The notes under the pieces: generated by a model
Database searches by the model: none
Told to the model about the DNA's origin: nothing
What the model saw: the letters and a program-made list of their open reading frames with translations, nothing else
Shown: in pieces, positions 56,477 to 64,000 of the stretch
How positions within the stretch are numbered: the first letter of the stretch is position 1
Layout: the number at the start of each line of letters is the position of its first letter
Origin: Hypoxylon rubiginosum
Lineage: Eukaryota; Ascomycota; Sordariomycetes; Xylariales; Hypoxylaceae
Direction: 5' to 3'
DNA length: 64,000 nucleotides
Assembly (NCBI GenBank): GCA_902806565.1
Contig: CADCXA010000016.1
Span: 868,001-932,000 of the forward strand
Made by a program: the position numbers and the translations under genes

Positions 56477-58741
56477 TCATTTTGACTGGGTAGCCGATCG
56501 AAACATGTCGCGGTTCCAACCGAATCGTTTAGCAAGGCGTATACCGTAATATTTCGTTAGTTCGTACGACATTTTGCCTCCCATGTACGGTTCGTCAAAG
56601 TGGATAACCCTCTTGAAGGTGTTTTCACCAGATATGCTGGACCTAGTGAACAACCAACCGGACCCGAATAGTTTCTCAGCTTTGAATCCTACGGCTATGA
56701 AGGCATGAACGAAGTCCTTCCAAGCGATCTCTGGTACCTGGGAAGGATCAGGCCCATTGAAAAACAGCGCGTTGAACACCTTCAAAGCGCGTTTATCCAC
56801 CACGTACGTATTGTTTTCTTCTTCAGTCTGAATCCGTTCCCTCACACAATCCTCAGCCTTCACCCCTTTCTTCTTCTTCTCAGCCTCAAATTTCTCATTC
56901 TCTGCTCGAGCATTCAAGATGATTTGATCAAACGGGTCTCCATCATCTAGTGCTTTCCCCTTCCCTTTCTTGGCGGCCTTGGATGATGGCTGAGGCTCCA
57001 CCCAAGGTTCGGTTTTCTGTGAATCGTGATGGATAAACTTCTCTATGTTGGGTGGTAGTGCTTCTTTGCCCCTGTTCTTCAGCCACCAAATGAGCTTTCC
57101 CCAGAACTTGTCGAGGTAAGCTTCCGCTTTCCGCATCGTATCAACGGTCTCCTTGGTACGGCGTACACCTACCGGGTACTGCAAGTTACCCTTAGTCTCC
57201 TTCATGAAATCTTTTCCCAATGTGTACCAAAATTGGGGCTTCACCTCTTCCATCAAATCGTACTCGTTCCTGTAGTTTCTGTTGAAGGCATCTTCATACA
57301 CTTTGACGTCTTGGTGCATCCGATATCTATTGGCTCTGATCCAGGGCTGGAGATCACTGATTTGCCGAAGACACTCGCACAACAAACCAATGAATGAGAG
57401 TTGACGAGCGACCCGGGCGGTCACTAGCGTCCTGGCTTCAGGGTCACGGTGAAGGAGCAACTCAATCTCGGTAACGAGAGCCTTACGACCGAAGATGAAC
57501 CGCCCTTGTTCGTCAGAAGACAAATAGTTGATAAGATAGTCCAGCTTGTCGACGGATTGGCTACGAGGAATATCAAGATAACGTCCGAGTTTAAATGAAT
57601 CGTCTTCTCCGGGGTTCGGTACCTTACGACGGGTATACGGCCGCATCGGATAAGAGGCGAAGAAAGTCCTCGCAAGATACGATTCGTGCAGAAAAAACTG
57701 CAGGATACGTAGTACGTCATACTGAAGAGTATAAACAGCGTCGTCAAAAGCGGCCGGGAGGCTCTCAGCATCAGGCTCCACAGGATTATGAGCGATCGCG
57801 GCCTGCAGCCGGACGAGATCATATCGCAGACCAGCCATGAAGCCATCTATCTGGAAAGGCTCGCAGATGATTTCTTTGAAGATTCGTCCCCAGTATAGGT
57901 GGAGTTCGCCGTCGACGAATATTGGATGCTGTTGATTGTTGGTGTCAAGGAGCTGTTCAACTCGATGCTGCGATACCTCCTCTAGGTTCATTGCAAAGTA
58001 ACCAGGGTCCGTCCGTAAGTGATAGATGTGATCTTCAGAAGTAACCAGCATAGCAGAGACGATGACTACCCAATGATCCACGTCCAATGAGGATGGTGCC
58101 TTATAGGGAGCTTCAAATGCTGCAATGGCGTGATATTCAACGCCGTCTATGTTGCTTTTAGACAAAACCATGGGAGGTTCAGCTTGGGCTGGCGAGGGCG
58201 TGATCGACTCCCCAGTGTCCAACGAAATGTCATGGAGGATCATAGGGAAGCATGTGGTAAGGAATTCATAGAGGCAGCTTTGGATTTCTAAAAGCCAAAG
58301 ACCTTCACCTGGTGTTAAGGCTATTCCGCCGGGAGGCACAGGACTGTAAAGTCTGCCGTAACCCTTTCGCGGATCTGGGTCGAAGACGGCGCAGTAAGAT
58401 GGGAGTAGAATTTCCTCGATCAAGCCTATCTGGTATGCGAACGAAGTTGGCTCCAAATCGTCGGCAACGAAGTCATATGGTGACAATTTGGCTCGCGAGT
58501 CGAGCATCAGCAAGAAGGGCTCTGTCTTGCACAGATCTTCCAGATTGATATGGGGCCACAGGAAGGGGGAGGCATCTTGGTCTTGGATAGGGACTCGATC
58601 TTGGAGTTCTGTGGTCCAAGCTACAAGGTCGGGACGATGGTGTTCTGCCATATTGGGCCAGGCTCCGAGCAAGACAGCCTTGCGTTTGTTTTTAGACATT
58701 TGGATCCAGCGTTTTTGGATTGTGCCCTGGTAACGTGCCAT
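56477..58741 (-). CDS. Large uncharacterised fungal protein, main ORF after an in-frame TAG
   Basis: Single open frame of 754 codons from the Met at 58741. It is a soluble, helical protein: RYQGTIQKRWIQMSKNKRKA, LLGAWPNMAEHHRPDL, a middle part with EPFLLMLDSRAKLSPYDFVA, and a basic/charged linker (KAAKKGKGKALDDGDPFDQI). The C-terminal block contains KRALKVFNALFFNGPDPSQV, WKDFVHAFIAVGFKAEKLFG, SGWLF and VIHFDEPYMGGKMSYELTKY, ending in a GW. This block recurs in a large family of uncharacterised fungal proteins as I recall; I know no function. The frame continues upstream past one TAG (58760-58762) into a further 84 codons starting at 59014, and the conserved N-terminus seems to span the stop. 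The gene is either recently disrupted or starts internally. Confidence 0.75.
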   Translation of the reverse strand: MARYQGTIQKRWIQMSKNKRKAVLLGAWPNMAEHHRPDLVAWTTELQDRVPIQDQDASPFLWPHINLEDLCKTEPFLLMLDSRAKLSPYDFVADDLEPTSFAYQIGLIEEILLPSYCAVFDPDPRKGYGRLYSPVPPGGIALTPGEGLWLLEIQSCLYEFLTTCFPMILHDISLDTGESITPSPAQAEPPMVLSKSNIDGVEYHAIAAFEAPYKAPSSLDVDHWVVIVSAMLVTSEDHIYHLRTDPGYFAMNLEEVSQHRVEQLLDTNNQQHPIFVDGELHLYWGRIFKEIICEPFQIDGFMAGLRYDLVRLQAAIAHNPVEPDAESLPAAFDDAVYTLQYDVLRILQFFLHESYLARTFFASYPMRPYTRRKVPNPGEDDSFKLGRYLDIPRSQSVDKLDYLINYLSSDEQGRFIFGRKALVTEIELLLHRDPEARTLVTARVARQLSFIGLLCECLRQISDLQPWIRANRYRMHQDVKVYEDAFNRNYRNEYDLMEEVKPQFWYTLGKDFMKETKGNLQYPVGVRRTKETVDTMRKAEAYLDKFWGKLIWWLKNRGKEALPPNIEKFIHHDSQKTEPWVEPQPSSKAAKKGKGKALDDGDPFDQIILNARAENEKFEAEKKKKGVKAEDCVRERIQTEEENNTYVVDKRALKVFNALFFNGPDPSQVPEIAWKDFVHAFIAVGFKAEKLFGSGWLFTRSSISGENTFKRVIHFDEPYMGGKMSYELTKYYGIRLAKRFGWNRDMFRSATQSK

Positions 58742-58759
58742 CAAAGTTTCCAACAACAG

Positions 58760-59014
58760 CTAGTTATCGCAAACACTGTTTCCCAACAGGCGAAGCTTTT
58801 TCTCAATTTCTTCTAGTGTTCCGTGGGTTTGTCTAAGCCTAGGCGGAGTTGGAGGCGTGAGCGGACCTTCAACGTCGTCGTGACATAATGTCCTGCTGGA
58901 CGCTGTATCTGCCGTGTCTGCCGTGTCTGCCGTGTCTGCCGTGTCTGCCGTGTCTGCATCGTCGTCAGAGCTAGAAAGGTCGAAATGGACCATTGCGTCT
59001 ATTAGGGAACCCAT
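58760..59014 (-). other. Upstream in-frame segment of the same gene, ended by TAG
   Basis: An 84-codon segment (MGSLIDAMVHFDLSSSDDDA ...) in the same frame as the ORF beginning at 58741, separated only by TAG at 58760-58762. It contains six DTA repeats and a coiled stretch GTLEEIEKKLRLLGNSVCDN that runs naturally into LLLETLMARYQGT after the stop. No GT-AG intron of plausible size removes the stop in frame: the only candidates are 17, 28 and 50 nt, none of which preserves frame. Confidence 0.6.
58904..58957. repeat. 9-bp minisatellite GCCGTGTCT, about six copies
   Basis: Tandem 9-bp units on the plus strand, encoding (DTA)n on the minus strand in the upstream segment of the TAG-interrupted gene. 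Confidence 0.9.
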
Positions 59015-59695
59015 AGCCCTATATTGAGATGTGTTGGTAAGGGTATAAGGGTAGTAATGTAAGACCATGAATTTGTCGAATGAAGATATACTCGAGTACT
59101 TTCTGTGAATTTAGAAACAATTTGTTCGAGGTGTTCCCGACAAGTATTAAACATGGAATGATCGAGACTCGAATATGCCCGGGGTACGGTTTACTAGAGA
59201 TCTAATGGGGGGTCTAATTGGGGTCTAATGCAGGTACGCGCATCGAAAAGTGCATCGAGTTTAACGCTATCTCCTAAAACGGAAAATACCCTGTGGCTGG
59301 GATGATATTGGCCCAATCGCTGTACGTTTTAGGAACATGTTAAGCATTCAGGGCCTGATAGAACCCTGAAAGTGACCCACCATGCCACCTCCAGCCACCA
59401 GCTTTCTTTACCCCGCGACCCCTCGTCCGCTATGGTACAATTAAGCAAACAGCACTGCCTACCGTTTTTTCCCAACCATCTGAATATCATCAAATTTGCT
59501 GTGTCACCCATAATAAAAGGTAAGGTCTGCCATTGGTAGGTCTAAGCTTCCTAAGCCTTTCCTTCTTCTTCCTCTTTCTCTTGCAGATCTCTCACCTTTG
59601 TCAAGTTCGAAGGTGTGAAATTTCGCAACCTTGTCATCTCGCAACCTCGCAACTCCTCAGCCATTTCAAGCAAGTCTCTTGAGGTGTTGACCAAG
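59015..59695. other. Divergent promoter region
   Basis: About 680 bp between the TAG-interrupted gene and the Ser/Thr-rich secreted protein. CTTCTTCCTCTTTCTC tract near 59560-59582; no gene. Confidence 0.55.
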
Positions 59696-60403
59696 ATGCA
59701 TTTCAACCTGCTGATTCCCGTCTCGCTTTCGCTTTTCTTCACCGTACTCTCCGTGTGTGGCCCCTCCTCGGCGTTGCCATTTATCACGAAAAGAGAGGTA
59801 GCGCCCGAGTCTTTGGCAGCTCGCGCCACGTATTCGGTCGTTCCGATCGATGGAAGCGGCCAAGATTCAGATCCTACTGGGACTCCCGGTACGGTAGTCG
59901 AGACAATCATCGTAACTCAATCTCCCACTACGAAGACAATACTCGAGTCTTCCCCTCCCGTCACCGATACCATCATTGTCACCGCCGATCCTGCGACCCG
60001 TACAGTTTCGACTACAATCTCTATTGTCGACATTCGATCTACAACTGACGTCGTGACGAAGACTGTGACCGAAGATGATGATGCGCCGACCTCGACGGTA
60101 TCTCATCCGAGCGTAAAGTCCACCGTTACGACGACGTCACCATCCTCTACTACATCTACGCCCTCGTCGACCACATCAGTCAAGCCATCAACTACGATAG
60201 TCACTTCGAGTCCTTCAGTAACGGGGACCTCGCCGCAGTCTACGACTTCCGCCAGCGTTTCTGTAGCCACGATTTCAACCACATCTCTACCGGTCTTGAG
60301 TTGGAGCTTGAGCTCTAGCACCTCTTACGACAATGGCTACTGGCACACATCATACCCTCCGTGGAATGGGACCGTGACTCGTCGGTTTGCTCGCGGACCT
60401 TGA
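59696..60403 (+). CDS. Secreted Ser/Thr-rich protein with Kex2-type site
   Basis: Single exon; the ATG at 59696 starts a signal peptide (MHFNLLIPVSLSLFFTVLSV), giving 235 aa. An earlier in-frame ATG at 59615 would place 27 polar residues before the signal and is unlikely. A Lys-Arg dibasic site (ITKREVAPES, residues 32-33) suggests Kex2 processing. The rest is Ser/Thr/Val-rich, with two related repeats (VVETIIVTQSP and VTDTIIVTADP) and long Thr/Ser runs that would be heavily O-mannosylated. It ends SSSTSYDNGYWHTSYPPWNG then TVTRRFARGP, without a GPI-type hydrophobic tail, so it is probably a wall-associated or soluble mucin-like protein. No family assigned. Confidence 0.75.
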   Translation: MHFNLLIPVSLSLFFTVLSVCGPSSALPFITKREVAPESLAARATYSVVPIDGSGQDSDPTGTPGTVVETIIVTQSPTTKTILESSPPVTDTIIVTADPATRTVSTTISIVDIRSTTDVVTKTVTEDDDAPTSTVSHPSVKSTVTTTSPSSTTSTPSSTTSVKPSTTIVTSSPSVTGTSPQSTTSASVSVATISTTSLPVLSWSLSSSTSYDNGYWHTSYPPWNGTVTRRFARGP

Positions 60404-61601
60404 CGCAGTACATAACGCAGTACCTAATGACAGGCATAAAAGGAAATCAGGTGCATCGGCATCTACATGATACAAATAAGGGAACGATACGGAAAGATGA
60501 AATACAAATACTAATGTAATGTTTGGCGACTAGATGTCGAATCTAGTTCGCTACGAGAGTAATGGACCTCACGCAACCCAAGCGCTGGAACGCGTCGACC
60601 ATGGGTTCTTGCTAAATACGAAAATAACCGCAGATATTTCACATGATAGTTAGCGTTGCCTACTGCAATTAAATAAGATTCTAATGAATTTCAACACTAA
60701 TGCATACTTAACCTAGGTGCTATGTCTGTTGCTTCCAAGTCTCAACTTTTTAAGAGAACCGTCTTTTCATGCTAAATTGCTCGAGGACTTAGCCCCTGTA
60801 CTAAATATCCGTACCTTAACTTCGTAGATGCACGATGAGTTCGACTCCTGTTATCTGGCTTTGATCCCTATTAACGCACCCTCAGCTCCCAGGACTCATC
60901 GTTTTTATTGTTAATATCCTACTTGCTACACATGAATACAATGACATTGGACTTCATTCACTCTTCCGCGTCAGTTATGAGCAATTTCCTAATGGGGCAA
61001 CAGGATTCGGCATGTAGCCAATCATGCCTCAACATTAGCAAGGGGTTGGAGGTAAATCAGCAGTGTCGGAAGGGTCTAAGAGATGTTCGAAGATAAAGTG
61101 TCGACACACTGTTGGCATAAAAGAAGGAAGTAGTCGGTGAATTATTACGGCACGCACCATGTAGAACAATTCGGGAGTCGATGTAAAGATGTAAACAGGA
61201 CAGAAACGGTGGCCACTGTACTTCTTATGGTTTTGGCGTAGTCCACAAGATAGGGGTGGCCTAAGTTAAATACTCACTCATATAGGGGTAAGATATTGAC
61301 ATGAACCCCCCCCCCCCCCCCCCCCCCCTCAAAACCATTCGTGAGATGAAGCTCCATGGATTATCTGCCCGTGCCGACATATAGTATAGAGAAGGAAATC
61401 TTGATGGAAGATGGAAACCCCCACTTGCAGGTTATTCCAATTCGTCCCGACCAATCACCCATAATCAGCCAGTGTAATCGTGGACTGGTATTCAAAATGG
61501 TATTGGTAGAACCAATAACTTGGGCAAAATCAGGGCTAGTCAATCCCTTTCTAACCATATATTCAATTACTAGTGATTCATCCGCACGTATCTCAGTACC
61601 G
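60404..61601. other. Convergent 3' region with poly-C tract
   Basis: About 1.2 kb; no supported gene. Contains a 23-nt C homopolymer (61306-61328). Confidence 0.6.
61306..61328. repeat. Poly-C homopolymer, 23 nt
   Basis: Uninterrupted run of 23 C residues, non-coding, about 270 bp downstream of the GAL1 stop codon. It is the longest homopolymer noticed in the window; its exact length may be a sequencing or assembly artefact. Confidence 0.9.
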
Positions 61602-63200
61602 TCAAATCTTCCCGTCCTTAAGCTGGAAAACAGCACTACCATTCATCGGCCGGCTAACAACAATAGCACCCTCTAATTCCGTTTGGCTCAGATTCCGCTT
61701 GGAGTAGTACTTCTCGAGCAGCGCCGTCTTGATGTCCTCGATCTTGTCGGCGGGCACCAAGTGAACGCTGCACCCGCCCCAGCCGGCACCGGTCAGCCGG
61801 CTGCCGTAGCTCCCGGCCTCGCGCGCGATCTCGCACAGCTCGTCGATCTCGGAGCAGCTGCACTCGTACAGGTCTCGGCACGAGTCTTGCGTCTCGTTCA
61901 TCAGCTTGCCGAGCTTGGAGTTGTATTCGATCGTGTGGGCGGAATCGGGGGCCAGCGAGGGATCCTCGAGAAGGGACAGGAATTGGAGAACGCGGAGGGC
62001 TTCGGTAAATACGTGCAGCGCACGCTGGCGAAGCATGAATCGTTCTCCCCGCACCGGGAAGCTCGACATGAAGCTCGCCTTCACATCGTCAACTGAGATA
62101 CCAATGCCCGAAGCGACTTCTTCCACAGTATATCCTTCCTCTTTAGTGAGCGTAGATTTCGTCAACTCGACTAACTCGGTAAGTTGCTCGGGCATTGACT
62201 TCGGAGAGTCTTTGAAGTAATTTTGGTGGAATCCTCGGATAGATACGCCTAAAGGACCCGCGTCTTTGGGAAGCTCAGTTCCCTTGGGACATAACTTGGA
62301 GTTCAGATATGCCGCTGCCATACTGCACTCGACAACTCTGAGATTGTAATGAATTGGCCCTGTTTCCTGCTTGTTTGAAGTAACGAAGGATTGGGCAACC
62401 ATAAAGCAGAGTTCCGGGTTTGTGTGAGGGAAGTACACCGGCCGCGCAGAGAGCGAGGGGGTGAAAGACACCAGAAGAGCCGACCCTCGCTCAGAAAATA
62501 CCGAAGCGGATTGATCCATTCTACAGATATGTCAATATTTGGCCTTAAATTAGCTCAAGTAAACTCACCCTCCAGAGTTGACGCCGACAGCCCGTTCGCT
62601 CACAATCGCAACCTCGGTCAGCGCTTTCTTGTCGACATCGCGCTCGCCGTTGGCGATCATGACGGCCAGGGCGCTAGCGCTTACAAAGGCTGCGCTGGAA
62701 CTGAGACCGCCGCCCGCAGGCACCGTCCCATCCATCAACACCTGCATGCTCTTGGGCTTGAAGTCCGCTCCGTATTTCTTCCTCAGCAATTGCAGTGCCC
62801 CCCGCAGACCGGACTTGAAGTAGTTGGTCCATTCGTGTATCGTTGCGTCGATTTCGACCTCGGAGTACGACACGTCGAACTCGCGGGTGGGGAATCGCTC
62901 GTTGTCGGCGTTGGCTATCTTGATCTTGTAAGTGCCGTCCTGCGACGGCTCGAGGTCGGTGGACACGGCGAGAATGACATCGGGTGTCATGCCCATGGGC
63001 AGTACCGAATACAGAGAGTAGTCGATATGCTCGCCGATGATGTTCACGCGACCGGGTGAGCGGGCGACGAACTGGGCGGGGCCGCCGTAGAGAGCCTGGA
63101 ACTTATCGAGCAGCTTGTTCCATCGCTCTGTCTGGTCACTCAAGGCCTGCTGAGTGTATATATCTTGTAGGGCGGTGACCGTTGGTACAGGGCCCGACAT
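61602..63200 (-). CDS. GAL1: Galactokinase
   Basis: First committed enzyme of the Leloir pathway: phosphorylates galactose to galactose-1-phosphate with ATP. A GHMP-family kinase. Exons 62569-63200 and 61602-62520 give 516 aa, the normal fungal size. The galactokinase signature SPGRVNIIGEHIDY spans about residues 48-61. The ATP-binding GHMP motif GTVPAGGGLSSSAAF (158-172) retains the Ser-Ala pair lost in the non-catalytic yeast Gal3. Asp213 in GGMDQSASV, created across the splice junction, is the expected catalytic base. Motif 3 is RLTGAGWGGCSVHLV near the C-terminus. The 48-nt intron has a GTGAGT donor and CTGTAG acceptor. No other GAL gene is within the window. Confidence 0.96.
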
Positions 63201-64000
63201 TATGTAAAAGTTCAGATGAAGTTTCTAAGAACACCTTAAACACCTTAAGGCTTAAGGAAAGGGGAAAAGGGAGAATAGCTTCCGTCAAGGTGTACAATGC
63301 CCCGCTTTGAGCTATTGAGGGCTAGATGAGGATTTGGTCCCTTGTCGATTGAGCTCCTCGGCGGTCTTTCTCGAGAGCTTCAGGGTATATAATGGGAGCG
63401 ATATATAACAGTGTGATATTTCTCGTCTATAAACTAAGAAAGTAAGCAGGTGAGGGAATTGTATTAATTAATTAAGGAAACATATTTAAGAGAGTCGGAC
63501 CAGCGCAAAGAAAAGAGAAGAATCACAAGATCGCAAACATATTCATTTTCCATGATCGTCACAAGGTACCTGCCCACATTACCTAGGTAGCTTAGGTGGG
63601 ATTGAGAATACCCCGCGACCAGCCGCGCCGAGCAATTGGCCGGACGCCGTTGGTATGTGTTACTTGTATATTACTTATACATATACCGCAGACATCTACG
63701 AGTCCTCTGACACACACACTTTTTTATATAGAATGAACCGAGGTCAGAATGTGGCAAGGGACCGAGTCTGGAATGTGGTGTGAGTTATATGAGTGTCCCT
63801 AATTGTAAATCATTTATTCGTACACGATACCTAAGATATATCGCCTTGTTCTCTCTCTCGTTGCCGAGTCCAGGTATACCCAAAGACTAGCCAGGTACCA
63901 CGATAGCACGACCGAAGAGCTCGGGTAAGTTTCACTTCAATTCGCCCGAGAGGTGGATATATGTCGTACAGAAATGTACGTCATTTTCCACCTCTAAAAT
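63201..64000. other. GAL1 upstream region to window end
   Basis: About 800 bp with AT-rich TATA-like words near 63385-63410 and one TACCTAGGTA copy (63580-63589). No supported gene and no CGG-N11-CCG Gal4-type site noticed. Confidence 0.5.

Noticed and set aside
62391..63059. 222-codon ORF antisense to GAL1
   Set aside because: Mirror of strong codon bias in GAL1; no independent features.

Overview
The window is nuclear DNA from a filamentous ascomycete (Pezizomycotina). Genes carry short 50-100 nt GT-AG introns with CTAAC-type branch sites just upstream of the acceptor. The conserved proteins (14-3-3, NSP1, eIF2 gamma, eIF3m, Ura6, Gal1, annexin, ABCC transporter) are fungal, and several secreted families are typical of Pezizomycotina (BIM1-like, RNase F1/T1, WSC, Cys-rich GPI protein). 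The class is probably Sordariomycetes. An intergenic palindrome, TACCTAGGTA, recurs eight times. No rRNA, intact tRNA, CRISPR array or intact transposon was seen.

Layout: 0-35 kb is mostly housekeeping. In order: 14-3-3 (-, cut by the window edge), mitochondrial ATPase inhibitor (+), nucleoporin NSP1 (-), Laa2-like AP-1 accessory protein (+), eIF2 gamma (-), four-TM MARVEL-like protein (+), small mitochondrial single-pass protein (+), UMP/CMP kinase (+), eIF3m (-), acyl-protein-thioesterase-like hydrolase (-), large disordered coiled-coil protein (+), protein with two C2HC zinc fingers (-), and UlaG-like metallo-hydrolase (-). 36-44 kb holds an unrecognised 253-aa protein, a full-length ABCC/MRP transporter and a Pro/Gly/Tyr-rich annexin, all on the minus strand.

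45-60.5 kb has a different character: larger gaps, degraded tRNA-like repeats, and a run of secreted or surface proteins. These are a small secreted protein, a Cys-rich GPI-type protein, a BIM1-like copper-family protein with a TM anchor, a guanyl-specific RNase, a WSC-domain protein and a Ser/Thr-rich secreted protein. Interspersed are a striking Cys-Pro repeat protein and an uncharacterised fungal gene interrupted by one in-frame TAG. The window closes with galactokinase (-).

The genes do not form a single pathway. The items most worth following are the Cys-Pro repeat protein built of two homologous exons (55.4 kb), the in-frame TAG (58.76 kb), two 57-nt stop-free 3n introns (NSP1 and RNase), zinc fingers split at the same position by phase-0 introns, the long open extension upstream of eIF3m, and the inverted tRNA-like palindrome at 51.9 kb. 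All exon boundaries were inferred by eye from splice consensus and protein-family continuity; there is no transcript evidence.
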